A stretch of DNA of 64,000 bases from Theileria orientalis strain Shintoku (GCF_000740895.1 NC_025262.1:62001-126000); one strand, 5' to 3'; counted from the first letter of the stretch, positions 49,393-60,210 are shown. Notes: generated by a model not told the origin, from the sequence alone. Program-made: numbers and translations.

Positions 49393-52300
49393 TTAATTTT
49401 TAAGTACATTTGACTTGAATATTCCCACCTCTTCTACTTCTTTCTTCGTAGTTTTCGTTTTTTCTGGTCTCTTCAGTGTAGTTCTTCCCTTTGTCTTGTT
49501 TTCAGACTCTGTTGATTGCTTTTCAGCACTGCATTCCTCTTCGTCTTCATTTTTTACATTTTTTTGGCCATTTTCTTTGTTATTTTCCTTTTTTTCCGAT
49601 TTACTTTCTTGTCTATTCACCTTATTTTCCTCACTTTCAGGGTCTTTTTTGGGATTTTCTTTATTTTTACTACTTTTGGATCCACTATCTGAACCGACAT
49701 CCTGATTAGTAATGCTGTCACTAGCACTACTCTCCTTTTCTTTCCTTGATTTATTTCTATAGGAACCTGTGTCCAATTCCTTAAATTCTAGTTTCGGTGA
49801 TTCACTAATCTGTTTGCCTTCTTTTTCTGAAGACTTGTTCTCCTTATGTTTTTCTGTCTCTCCCTCTTCTTCCGGCTCCAACCCATCTTCCACTTCAATT
49901 TTCTAAAAATTATTTGAACTTCAATTTAGTTTATGTGTGATTACCTTTTTCTTATTTGGGTCTATTAGGAATGCTTCCAGCTCCTTTAGATCGTACCTCT
50001 TGCTTTCCATTGTGTTAAGTGCTGGCTTTTCCTCTTTCACCTTCTTATCATCCTTAGCATTCTTATTAGCGTCTATCAGGTCCAATATTGTATTTGTTGA
50101 CCTAAACCTTTCTACTTCTGCTATTGTTTCCTTCAATTTTTTCTGCAACATTATCAGATAATCTCTTTTATTATCGTTCTGCCTTGTTATTCTTTCCCTT
50201 TCCTCTTCTAGTCTCTTTATTTTTGCGTTACAGCAGTTAATTTTTATTCTCAGGAACACTATGCATAATAAATATCTCTTAATTCTCTCAAAGTAGACGT
50301 ATATGTCTCCGTTAAAGGTAAACTTGTTGATTCCCTGCTTACTTTGTGTAAATGTCTCTAGAAACTGCTTACAAGCATCTTCCTGTACCACAATTTATCA
50401 CGTTGCATGACAATATTTACTTTTATCTACATTTATGTATCTGTATCTTTTTGCGCAGGAATTTAGGCACATATAAATATCTATAATGGCACCTTTTCGG
50501 TTTCATTTGCCTTTATGTGCTCCTTGTATGCGTTAAATGCCTTCAGAAACACCTACAATCACACATGTTCCTTCTCTTTAACTCACCTTGAATGCCAACA
50601 GCTCCTCAAATGTCGCCTTTATGTTCACATCGAAGTTAAAGTCTCCTGACTTCGGGAAGACGAAGAAGTTTTTGTGTTTTCTGAACCAGAGGTCCCTCTT
50701 CGTGCACGAGTGGAAGTAAAAGGTTGCTAGGAACCCCGTCAGCACCACGTTGTAGAAGACGAATATTGCGAAGCGGTGGTATAGGTACAGTGGGTTCTTC
50801 AGGTCCGCCTTCGGCTCAATCAGGAACTTGTTGAACATCATGATCAGGTTGTACCTCAGGCTCAGCAGGCCGTTTCTGAACTCCTCGTACTTGTATCCAA
50901 ACGCCTCGTGGCCTAATTCAACGTCAATTCCCCGCTCTTATTGAGGTGATGCTCTGATTCTTACCTACTATTGACGATATCAGGATCAGTATTGTGAACT
51001 GGTATCCCAGTATTCTCAAGTTCTTCCAGTCCGACGTTATTTCCCTCTTGACACTCGTCATGTTCTTGTTGAAGCTCGAGTACTCCTTCGGCATGCTTAT
51101 TGTGATGTACACTATTAGCAGCACTATGCACAGGAACAGTATCACTGTGACTCCCTTCCTCACCCATACGAACTTTGTCACGCTCTTAACGAACGTCCTC
51201 AGGTCCTCTCCTTCGGTCGCTCCTGTACGCGTCTCGCTTTTCTACGGTCTTACCTTCCAACACCTTTATGCCGTCGTTGATTTCCTTCAGTAACTTCGGT
51301 ATAATGAAGAAGAATAAAACACAGAATACCACGTTGATTGCCAGCAGTGCTATTATCAGACTCGGTCTCAGCTTCGACTTGTCCTTGCCTCCTGTCAAAA
51401 CCAGGGCTGCTATAAGCACAAAGCAGTTGAGCAGTATCAGGACTCCCAGGTTCATGTTCTGCTTCAACCCAAATGTGATCACGCTTAAGTTTTTAAGCGT
51501 CGTCGACGTCTTGTTCTCTCCGATTGCGATCTAATTGCCTTAAATTCCACTCCAACTTACCTCTGCAGTCGTGATTATCCGGTCTCCTCCAAATATAAAC
51601 AGCAACTTCATGTTCAGCTCCGACAGTCGTTCTATGTTCTTTTCGTTAAACAGCTTATAGTCCCCCTTATCTTCCAAGTCCTTATACAGAATCAGCGACG
51701 TTTTGAAGTTAACCTTTTTTGTGAACGAGTTTACCCATGCTTTCAGCATCGTCTTCGACGTGATCAGGCTTATATCTTCTATCACCTCCTTCCTTTCCTA
51801 CGCCCCGGTGAAAATTCATGTTCTTACCGTCTTTACGATCTTAAATTTGACTGACGAATCATCCTTGTTCCTTACGAACTCCTCTATGTCCAGCACACTC
51901 ATATTATCCACTTCAAAAGGTCTAGAGAGCGCCTCGTCCACTTCTCTAGTAGCGTTGAAGTACTTTTCGTTCTTAAAGCACACCAACAGACTCACTACAA
52001 ACACCATCAAGTGTATGAACATAAAATATGGCCTCAGGTTCTTCTTCCTTCTTGCATGGAAATCTGAGTACTCTTGCATCGACTCTGCGTCGTCCAGCTT
52101 TAAAGGCTCAAACTCGTCCACCATCTGCAACACATTGATCACGCCTAGGTTACCTTTGCGATCTCATCTTCCATTGCAGCTGAGCATTTTTATTTTGTCT
52201 CAAACTCACCCTTCTTCTTCTGTTCTCTGTCCAGTATCTCTTCGTAGTTCTGGAATACGTAGCACTGCAGTATTGGCACCCACACAAACCAGTTGATCAT

Positions 52301-53208
52301 GTTCACTACGATGTTGTGGTTGAATACCGACAGCAGCACTGATATCATTGTTACCACGTACGTCCTAAACTGATACGCGAACATATTGTGCATCTCGTGG
52401 TACTGCGACAACACTGACGACTGGATAAAGTAAAAGGACACCAGTATCAGCATAATGCTCACTGAGCTCGAAATATCTATGTACCTCAGCACATAGTAGT
52501 CTAAAACACTTTTCAATTTCTTTCACTTACGTTCTGGCTTTAGGAACTGCTTTCCAATCGTCAGCGCCAGGAATACTCCCAATGTCAAGCATATAAAAAT
52601 CGTCGTCTTCCCCCTCTTTATTGTCAAGAGTGTCGCTACCAGTATTCCTGATATCGCCAGGGCCATGTAAAAATACTTTCTATCTTTGATGCGTACGTAT
52701 ATTTTGTTTTTAACCTCCCATATGTTCACCGAATTCAAATTCATGTTCGTTGTCGAGTCTACACAAACTATTACTCCTTCTTAACTTACCGCAATCTATC
52801 TTCTTCTTTTCGCTTACCATGCTCAGTATGAATTTAAGATTGCCCTTCAATGAGACTTCAACGAAGTCTTGTTTACGTATTGGTAGAACATCGACGTTAC
52901 CTAAAAGGCACTTTCATCAAACTGTGTTCATTACCGGAACTCGTCTTAAAATATGCCTCCGTCAACTTGTATCCTCTCGGGATTTTCCATTCGGCTACTG
53001 ATTGAATTAGGTCCTTATAAAATTTTGACAGTGGTTTCGTCTTGTTATCCAATAGTTGTGAAGACCCATTCAGGGATGATATTGCTAGAATAGACTGCCT
53101 TGCGTTATATCTGGATCCTGTCATATTCGACAGGCTAAAAATTGCTCCGAACAGACAGGTTGCGATAAAGGTTAAAAATAACTTAATTGTGTACTTGGTT
53201 CTCTTCAT
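49393..53208 (-). CDS. Polycystin/TRPP-type cation channel
   Basis: Thirteen exons on minus: 52935-53208, 52790-52900, 52531-52758, 52210-52500, 52154-52179, 51828-52124, 51561-51797, 51254-51530, 50965-51222, 50587-50912, 50493-50552, 49945-50382 and 49393-49902 (3333 bp, 1110 aa). About ten hydrophobic segments are visible. The key match is in exons 9-10: NLRILGYQFTILILISSIVG then HEAFGYKYEEFRNGLLSLRY, like the S5-pore entry of PKD2 (a-FG...eeFrt...S), then YHRFAIFVFYNVVLTGFLAT as S6. Exon 6 begins the PKD-type domain with RRKKNLRPYFMFIHLMVFVV. The C-terminus has a coiled coil (AKIKRLEEERERITRQNDNK) and a long Lys/Glu/Ser-rich tail. Probably a cation channel of the endomembranes or plasma membrane; selectivity is unknown. 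Confidence 0.75.
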
Positions 53209-53628
53209 TCTGCGAGTAATATTTTACACATCTATGGTACAGTTCCCAAATTTGGGATAGACAAATGCTCAAAATCGAATGTGTAACAACATTTAAACTA
53301 ACAAGCAATAGTCAAGTACAAATCATAATAAATTACATATGCCACAAATTAACAACCAAATGTTTTAGCTAAAATTAACACCATAAGCACAATTCTTCGG
53401 AATCATTATGTTTGGCCACCACTCTCTTTCATCTCAACCACTTAAATAAATACTCCAAAGTCCACTAATTGACTTATTATCTATCGTCTTTTCCAAGGTT
53501 TTTAGCCGCATTACATCTACTTATTCTTTTATCGACCCTACCATCCGTTTCTATTTTCTATTCTCAGAAACCTACTCCTATTTTTAAGAAGTTAATGAGA
53601 TTCTTTGCTTTCACTAATATTGCTGACT
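53209..53628. promoter_or_regulatory. Divergent intergenic region, channel / COX17
   Basis: 420 bp between two divergent start codons. A 71-codon plus-strand frame at 53469-53684 runs into the COX17 gene in another frame and has no family support. Likely promoter and 5' UTR sequence. Confidence 0.4.
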
Positions 53629-53871
53629 ATGTTTTCTGTTTGGGAGAAGTTCACCAGACAGTTCTGCAAAAAAGAGAGCTGTGATCATAAATCTTCATCA
53701 AATCAGGGATCCCCCGGTAAGAAGCTTCCTTGTTGTGTTTGTAAGGAGACGAAAGAGGCCAGAGATCAGTGTATTGCCAAGAACGGGCTGGAGAAATGCA
53801 GGGAGTTTGTGGAGGCCCATAACAGGTGCTTGAGGAGCGAAGGGTTCACCGTCGACGATCCCAAGGCTTAG
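53629..53871 (+). CDS. COX17: Cytochrome c oxidase copper chaperone COX17
   Basis: Single exon from ATG at 53629, 80 aa. The C-terminal domain KKLPCCVCKETKEARDQCIA, then GLEKCREFVEAHNRCLRSEG and F, shows the copper-binding CC pair and the twin CX9C motif of COX17, which delivers copper to SCO1 and COX11 in the mitochondrial intermembrane space. The N-terminal 35 residues (MFSVWEKFTRQFCKKESCD) are longer than the core and contain two extra Cys. Only 67 bp separate its stop from the next plus-strand start. Confidence 0.95.
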   Translation: MFSVWEKFTRQFCKKESCDHKSSSNQGSPGKKLPCCVCKETKEARDQCIAKNGLEKCREFVEAHNRCLRSEGFTVDDPKA

Positions 53872-53938
53872 ATTTAAGATTTTCCACACATTTATATATA
53901 CATTTAGCCTTTTGTATTTGTAGCCGCCCCTCGTGGAT

Positions 53939-54854
53939 ATGACCACCATCTTGGACGCCGAGTTCGGGTCCGACGACGAGGACTCCGACTACGTGTTGAG
54001 CGAGACGTCCAGTGACAGTGACGACGATGAAAAGTCTGAGCGTAAGTTGAAGCGGGAGGAGAAGAAGCGCAGGGAGCGCGAGAAGCTGCTCCAAAGGGTC
54101 AACGACATGTTCACTGACATGCTGAGGCAGAGCGACGTCTCCTACAAACATCCTGAGTCCCGTGACAAGGACGACTTTATGCTCCAGTTTCACAAGAAGG
54201 CTCCTCCCGAGTCCAAGATCAGCAGCGTTAAGCAGTTCGAGAGCTACCTGGACAAGTCTTCCAGCCGCGTTTTTCCCGAGAACCTCCAGCTCGACATCCG
54301 CGACTTCAAGAGCAGGTGCCACCAGACTCCGAACGCTGAGAAGCTGGAGATGATCAAAAACGCCGTTGCTGTCAAGGACGCCGACCCTGTCACTGTCAAA
54401 ACCACCTACAAATTCGCTGGAACCACCTATGAGTATTTTATTCTTAGTGCTTATCCAGTTTAGCTACTCGTCACCTACTAGTTTTTTACATTAGCCTCCA
54501 TTTACTATCTTTACTCATCATCTTTAGGGTCATGGATAAGGTCGACAAGACTTCTCGTAAATACTCCAACTACCTTAAGGTACTTTTCTTCCCCTTCTCA
54601 CCTTTCTTCAGCAAAAGGAGAAGGAGCTTGGCGGCAACTTCAGCTTTTTGGATGACCTTTACTCCAAACTCGGCCCTGCTCCCACTCTCTCTGCTGTTTC
54701 TAAGTCTGGTATCGACTGGAACAAGTATAAGGACGACCACAACTTGGAATCCAGTCTTAAGCGCAACTACCACCATCTCAAGGAGCAGGCTTTTCTGGAG
54801 CGCGCCACTTGGAACGAGTATGAGCGCCAGCTCAGGGCTCGACGTCAGCAGTGA
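53939..54854 (+). CDS. BCNT/CFDP1 (SWC5-like) domain protein
   Basis: Three exons: 53939-54432, 54528-54579 and 54612-54854 (789 bp, 262 aa). The N-terminal half is an acidic stretch (FGSDDEDSDYVLSETSSDSD) followed by a basic helix (KLKREEKKRREREKLLQR). The C-terminal BCNT domain is plain: GIDWNKYKDDHNLESSLKRN, then LKEQAFLERATWNEYERQL and RARRQQ, with the family W-x-K-x-K/Y and FLxR...YExxLxxRR pattern. In yeast, SWC5 is part of the SWR1 complex that loads H2A.Z, so a chromatin role is likely. A possible 5' UTR intron ends at TTTGTAG just before the gene. Confidence 0.87.
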
Positions 54855-55228
54855 CTCGACTAATTTAATCACTTTCTTTTACTCGTCAGCCAACTTTGCC
54901 CTGCTACCATACACATTTGAACCATAAACGTTCGTATTTACTGTCACCATTGACCTGTTATCATACACATTTCTAACCTTATTACTTACACATACTAGTA
55001 AACAAGGTCACTTGTAACCACGTTACTCACTCCGAATAGTAAACACGTACTTATCCAACCACCATTCTTACGGTAGGGCACACACTTATGAACTAACTTA
55101 ATTGTGGGCGTACTGTAACTACGATAACTACCTGTGTACTCTGTTGCGTAAATATTAGTGTGTCTGCCTTGAGCTTCTGCGGTGACGTTTGCGATTTGTG
55201 CAAAGCTCGGCGCGCAGCCTCTCGGCGC
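54855..55228. other. Convergent intergenic region
   Basis: About 370 bp with recurring words such as CACACATTTCTAACC, TTACACATACTAGT and TACACATTTGAACC. No exon seen; it should carry both 3' ends. Confidence 0.4.
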
Positions 55229-57304
55229 TCAGCTGGTTCTGCCTGCCGGTTTAAACTGCTTGTAGTTGTCCGAGTTTGTGACGGTTCCGTCGTCTATTAT
55301 GCGATGCGCGTTCTCGAAGTTGCGGTGGTGCTTGTGCTTCTTCTTGTGCTGCTTTCCGTGCGAGGACAGGTTCCTCTTGAGCACGTGCGCGAGCTGGCGC
55401 ACGTGGGACCTGTGGTACCAGTGGCGCAGCCTCGAGTGGAGACTCGACCTCGACCTCGCTGTGAACGGCGACGTCACCAGCGCGAGCAGTCCGTGGATCA
55501 GCTGCTGCGCCAGGAATATGAGCAGGAACGTCAGCAGGATCACCACTGAGACGAAGAATATTCTGTTTGACAGGTCTCGCGGCACTAGGATTGCTAGCTC
55601 CGGGTTAAGGTTGTTTGCGTAGTTGAAGCACTGGTCCATGAGTACGTCCAGCTTTTGCAGCACGTAGATTGAGGCGTTTCTCAGCAGCACGTACAGGTTC
55701 CTCAGCTTAAACATCGAGTCTTCTCTCAGGTTCATGAAGGGCGTCGTGTACGTGTTGTAGCCCTTTTCCTCGTCGTTGACTACCACGTTTAACAGTATTG
55801 CTGTGTATCTCAGCGCCTTCAGTGCCACCTTCTGTCCCGCCATCTGCGACTTGATCTTGTATATGTTGCCCAGCACCTCCCGCATCGTGTAGTCCTTGTG
55901 CGTCACGTAGAGCAGGTCTATGTTGCTGCTCATGCCTGGGAAGTGGTTTCTGTTTAGGTACGCTGCCTCTATCTTCTTGTTGTCCAGCAGGCTGTGTCTC
56001 ACGTACCTGTAGTGCTTGATTACCTTCATTTTTGTCAGTGCTGTTCCCACCTTGTGCACCACCTTGCTGTTTCCTCCGTAGTTGAACTCCTTCACGTCCA
56101 CTTCGAAGTAGTCTCTTAAAAAGTCGGTCAGCAGCGAGTCGTAGATCATCAGCGTCCTCTTGTTCACGCTGTGGTACACGTATGTTGTTCTTGCCAGTCT
56201 CAGCACGTTTCCGTACGCCTTTTCCACTGAGTTTCCCAGGCTCTTTTTAATTCTTTCTCTCACTGACTTTATTGCTGCTGGCACCTTCCTTCTGAACAGG
56301 TTGTACACTTGGCTCTCCAACTTTGCGTACAGCTTCGACTTATGTCTCAGCAGTATGAACGGTGTTCTATATATTACGTACAGTCCGTGGACCGCTTCCA
56401 TCACTGTTATGTTCCCCAGTATGTTGTCTGCGTATCCTGTGAATATGTTTCCTTTTCTCAGCAGGTTCAGGTCCTTCGACAGGGTCTCAAGCTCCTTAAA
56501 CAGTGTGTAGTGTGCCACTTTGTTTTTCTCGTTTACCACTCCTCTCAGCTCCGCCACTTCGTTGAATATGTTGTCGATTTCGCTGTTTTTACTGATAACT
56601 TCCGTCTTCAGTTTCCTTATTCTACTTATAATTTCCATCATTTTCGTCGTTAATCCTTCATCCTCTTCGTCCATTTCTTGTGAATCTTCTGCTGATTCTT
56701 CTGCAGCTTTCTTAATCCAAAATCTCCTTGTTCTTTCAAAATCTTCTCTACACATTTGATCATTATTGATACTACACTCGTATCTCTTCGAATTTTTCTT
56801 TTCCTCATTCTTCATTCCATTTGTTTCATCCGATTTTGGATCCACTATCAGAATATCTCCTTCGTTCGGCTTCGTGCTTTCAAATCTCATTTCTGGCACA
56901 TCTCCGTAACGATCTGGTGATACTTCCTCCGGGTAAGCCTCCACTTCCTTTTCTCCCATATGTCCATTTTCCTTTTCAAATTTCCAATCATCTTTGCCAA
57001 ATACTTCTGTTGCGTTTTTAAATTCTTCGAATCTGAATTCTTCGATACCCTTATCGAATCTAGAATCCAGGTTCAATTCTACTTTATCTTCCGGATTTAG
57101 GTTAAATTCCGACTCTAGGTCATCTGTGTTGTCCGCCGTCACATCATTTTTGAATACTGATACTGTATCCAAGAATGGTTTAGGGTTTGAGCGGCTGTGT
57201 TCTTCTGAATCTGTAGACGGGAGGGTCCCTGTTGGAAACAGTGTAACATAAGTTACTATTGTGGCCCACAGGCAGAAAGATTTGATGGTATAGATCAAAT
57301 ACAT
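55229..57304 (-). CDS. Single-pass secretory or surface-type protein with a basic tail, 691 aa
   Basis: Single exon. The N-terminal MYLIYTIKSFCLWATIVTYV then TLFPTG is a signal peptide. About 170 acidic residues follow (many Glu and Asp), then a helical middle (KMMEIISRIRKLKTEVISKN) and a long region with Leu/Lys/Tyr helices. One membrane span lies at about residues 585-612 (FFVSVVILLTFLLIFLAQQL). The cytosolic tail of about 75 residues is strikingly rich in His, Arg and Lys (SRLRHWYHRSHVRQLAHVLK, then HGKQHKKKHKHHR). No FAINT units are visible. I do not recognise the family. The layout would suit a rhoptry, microneme or surface protein, but that is a guess. Confidence 0.65.
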   Translation of the reverse strand: MYLIYTIKSFCLWATIVTYVTLFPTGTLPSTDSEEHSRSNPKPFLDTVSVFKNDVTADNTDDLESEFNLNPEDKVELNLDSRFDKGIEEFRFEEFKNATEVFGKDDWKFEKENGHMGEKEVEAYPEEVSPDRYGDVPEMRFESTKPNEGDILIVDPKSDETNGMKNEEKKNSKRYECSINNDQMCREDFERTRRFWIKKAAEESAEDSQEMDEEDEGLTTKMMEIISRIRKLKTEVISKNSEIDNIFNEVAELRGVVNEKNKVAHYTLFKELETLSKDLNLLRKGNIFTGYADNILGNITVMEAVHGLYVIYRTPFILLRHKSKLYAKLESQVYNLFRRKVPAAIKSVRERIKKSLGNSVEKAYGNVLRLARTTYVYHSVNKRTLMIYDSLLTDFLRDYFEVDVKEFNYGGNSKVVHKVGTALTKMKVIKHYRYVRHSLLDNKKIEAAYLNRNHFPGMSSNIDLLYVTHKDYTMREVLGNIYKIKSQMAGQKVALKALRYTAILLNVVVNDEEKGYNTYTTPFMNLREDSMFKLRNLYVLLRNASIYVLQKLDVLMDQCFNYANNLNPELAILVPRDLSNRIFFVSVVILLTFLLIFLAQQLIHGLLALVTSPFTARSRSSLHSRLRHWYHRSHVRQLAHVLKRNLSSHGKQHKKKHKHHRNFENAHRIIDDGTVTNSDNYKQFKPAGRTS

Positions 57305-57604
57305 TCTTTAAATTATGCAATGTATAGAATATATATGGAATCAGCTGGTTTTATATATTTTTTGTATTTCATAAACAAGTATTTGATCAATTGTATATTT
57401 TACACAGACACATAATCAACATTTATAACACTAAAATATTTTAGCTTAAAACAAAAATCTTAACCTATTTTTTAGGGCCTTTTAAGAATTATTTCTATAA
57501 GAATTAGCTAGCATCTTGGCATTATGAGGCTTTTAACACTATAACAACGTTTAAAAATCTCTTGCTTTTTACACACTTATTTATTTACATCATGATAATT
57601 GATC
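57305..57604. promoter_or_regulatory. Divergent intergenic region
   Basis: About 300 bp of AT-rich sequence between the 691-aa gene (minus) and the bL35 gene (plus). No exon recognised. Confidence 0.35.
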
Positions 57605-58353
57605 ATGATTTTTAAATCTTTTAAATTAAAATTTAGTTTGAATTGGAGACTTAAATTTTTCTTTGAATCATCTCGTCCTTCTATTTATTTTAATTTTTTA
57701 CCAAACAGGACCACACATATTTTTTCACTTTGTAAAACTGTTGACCCTTTAACCGCTACTTCTTCGTGCTTAAATCTTATGTGTTCAGATTTTATTGTCC
57801 CTCGCTACTCTAGCTCATGTTTAATTTTTAAAAGATTCCACAGTCCCAGACGTGACATTGACTGGGTCGGTATCAAGACTCGTTGGCGTGCCAAGCAGGT
57901 TTTAATGAGGAAGAGAAAGCTCAAAAACCATCCTCGTGTTGCTCTGAGATTCAGATTAACCAGGTATTTTCTCTCTTTTCCCCTGTCTTTACTTTTCTGA
58001 TCGTTAGATTCGGCTGGGAGAGACTTCAAGGTCGCAGAAAATCAAATAAATTTAACATGGTACTCCTTTTGGCTATTTTTCTCTAATTAACTACTTTATA
58101 TACGACTACACATTCAGCACCTATCACCGCCTTAAACTAAAACGCTTTTAGACTCGACAAAAATATAAGAATAAAATGCGCGTAAAGTATGTAAGTCGCA
58201 GTGATTTAAAAAAATTAGACAGGCAAATGCCTGGTTACAGATTAAGGTACGGTTACACTTTAAATTGTGACTTATAGGATCCGGGATCCTCCGATAAACA
58301 ACAATCCTAACATTAGGAATGCTAGAAGGGTAATAAATAATTACTTTGGGTAA
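57605..58353 (+). CDS. Organellar ribosomal protein bL35
   Basis: Four exons: 57605-57963, 58008-58059, 58152-58246 and 58278-58353 (582 bp, 193 aa). The conserved C-terminal part RVALRFRLTRFGWERLQGRR, then KSNKFNMTRQKYKNKMRVK, then SRSDLKKLDRQMPGYRLR follows the bL35 scheme (RFK-T-G..., basic core, V..D......LP). The long N-terminus, starting MIFKSFKLKFSLNWRLKFFF, is basic and lacks acidic residues for about 60 residues, fitting a mitochondrial leader; an apicoplast location is less likely without a clear signal peptide. Bacterial L35 is about 65 aa, so both leader and extensions are added here. Confidence 0.7.
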
Positions 58354-58408
58354 TCAGCGCCTCAGAGCCCTAAATGGTCGTTAATTATATGCGAAATGCC
58401 AATTTTTG

Positions 58409-58713
58409 TTATTTAAATGTTTTCATATATAGCCCTAGTCTACGTAAATATGAGTAAGTACCTTTCCCTGTTGAGTTTTTCATGCCACCATTCCCATTTG
58501 GTCGAATTAAAGTCTGGTTTAACCTTTATTCCATATTCACTATTTATAATATGTGAGGTGTATACTTAAAAAATCTTTGTGTTTAACTAACAATAGTTGG
58601 TAGACTCACTATTTGACAAAGGCGTCGGCCACTACGAACAGTAGAACCGTGCTAAATATTCTCTTTGTAAACCATCCTTTACGGAAAAACAGACCCATTT
58701 GACGTCCTTCCAT
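58409..58713 (-). CDS. Tiny single-pass membrane protein, 70 aa, probably mitochondrial
   Basis: Three exons: 58610-58713, 58462-58539 and 58409-58439 (213 bp). The start is MEGRQMGLFFRKGWFTKR, followed by one short hydrophobic segment IFSTVLLFVVADAFVKYEYG and a polar end with TKWEWWHEKLNRERLGLYMK. All junctions are GT-AG and keep one frame. Positive residues before a single span, then a Trp-rich soluble tail, are usual for small accessory subunits of respiratory complexes. The exact family is not recognised. Confidence 0.55.
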
Positions 58714-59009
58714 TTTTCTATTATTCCGAGTTGTATGAACAATTTCTATTACACATCAGATATACATGGTGGAAACTGGTCCACTGTTGTTCAAACAAAT
58801 GATTAATAACTCAAATATAACTCTTATAAGTTAATAAAATATTATGTAAACTTTTGTTAATATAGAATGAAACTTTTTTGAGGGTGGTGTTGTTTGGTGG
58901 GATATGTACAAAAACTGAATTTATTTGAAATACAATCCTATTTTATATCAATATAAATTATTAGAACATATCATTTAAGTCTAAATATCATTTGCAAAAG
59001 ATAAAATGG
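58714..59009. other. Intergenic region before the tRNA-Val pair
   Basis: About 300 bp, AT-rich, with the 5' flank of the 70-aa gene. Nothing else recognised. Confidence 0.35.
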
Positions 59010-59082
59010 TACGGGCACCGAGGATCGAACTCGGGATCTTCTGCGTGTTAGGCAGACGTCATAGCCACTAGACCATGCCCGC
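59010..59082 (-). tRNA. tRNA-Val (anticodon AAC)
   Basis: A 73-nt cloverleaf on minus. The acceptor stem GCGGGCA pairs with TGCCCGT with A as discriminator. The anticodon arm is TCTGC-CTAACAC-GCAGA with anticodon AAC, and the T arm is CCGAG-TTCGATC-CTCGG. No intron. Confidence 0.95.
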
Positions 59083-59367
59083 TCCCTGGACCACCTAATC
59101 AAATTCCTTAATAGTATTAAGAATAAACTTTTCGTTATAACATCGAATGCTCATTGTTTTAAAAGTGTATATTTAATTAAATAGGGAGTTATATGTAATA
59201 TTTTAATGTATTTATGGTGTTGATTCCAGAATCAACCATCAAACCCCGTACTAACAACCAATCAGTATACACAGTGATTTGAGTTTATAGTCAATTTTTA
59301 TCATGTGCTTTAAACTTTAAAATAATGAGCGATTGTCATATATACATTTAATCTCGTCGTTATAATA
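59083..59367. other. Spacer between the two tRNA-Val genes
   Basis: 285 bp, AT-rich. It contains a small mirror-like motif TGATTCCAGAATCA at about 59220, a short inverted repeat. No gene seen. Confidence 0.35.
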
Positions 59368-59440
59368 TACGGGCACCGAGGCTCGAACTCGGGACCTCCT
59401 GCGTGTGAAGCAGGCGTCATAACCACTAGACCATGCCCGC
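59368..59440 (-). tRNA. tRNA-Val (anticodon CAC)
   Basis: A 73-nt cloverleaf on minus, closely similar to its neighbour. The acceptor stem is GCGGGCA/TGCCCGT, the anticodon arm CCTGC-TTCACAC-GCAGG with anticodon CAC, and the T arm CCGAG-TTCGAGC-CTCGG. The differences sit mostly in the anticodon stem and D loop. No intron. Confidence 0.95.
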
Positions 59441-59535
59441 CTATGATATACTCGTAAACTCCAGTACAAACTATAAATATATTGTATAAATTGTACTTTT
59501 GAGGTTCCATTCAAAACTTGTTGTATAAATGTATA

Positions 59536-60210
59536 ATAATGTTCAAAGCGCCTGCCATTTTACGCAGGCTCAATTTAAGTCTAAATACAGACATATTGTA
59601 CTATAGAAAGTCAAAATTTATCGAGATTCCAACCAATCATGTTTATAATACTATATTAGACATTCCTAATTACCATAAATTTGTTCCATGGTGCACTGTA
59701 AGTTTCTACTTATCTATGTACTAATCCAAGCCAAATGACAGCACACATTTTATTATTACAGGAAAGTCACTGGATCGGTCAACCGATTGAAGATGATTAT
59801 TCAAAAATTCACAGAAATGCTTTACTCACTGTCAATTTCCTTTTTGTCAAGGAATCTTATGTATCTAAAGTCTCGTATGAACCGCATCGATACATAAAGG
59901 TATTCTAATTACACATATAAGTTTAACTACTATTTTTGTGTATTCTTATTGTTTAAATCATTCACAATTGTTTTAATAGGCAGTTGCTTCGGACAGCAAA
60001 CTATTCGAAAAACTGGATACAACGTGGGCGCTTCAAAGCGAGAACAACGGAACTTTGATAGATTTTTCCATATGTTACAAGTTCCGTAACCCTCTATATC
60101 AACACCTGTCTAACACATTCAATGATAAAATTGCAAAAACCATGCTATCCCACTTTGTTGACGAATGTAATTTTCGGCTAAATCCATACAAACGATGTCA
60201 TAATATTTAA
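59536..60210 (+). CDS. COQ10: Coenzyme Q-binding START-domain protein COQ10
   Basis: Three exons: 59536-59697, 59762-59899 and 59980-60210 (531 bp, 176 aa). After a short basic leader (MFKAPAILRRLNLSLNTD) comes IPTNHVYNTILDIPNYHKFV and PWC, the family's vY..V.dv..Y..FvPWC signature, followed by ES-W-I. Next are NALLTVNFLFVKESYVSKVS (a-L-vgF...eSY-S-V) and KLFEKLDTTWAL, and near the end ICYKFRNPLYQHLSNTF. COQ10 binds ubiquinone in the mitochondrial inner membrane and supports respiration. Length is normal. Confidence 0.93.

Noticed and set aside
53469..53684. 71-aa frame with a signal-like start upstream of COX17
   Set aside because: It overlaps COX17 in another frame and has no family or splice support.
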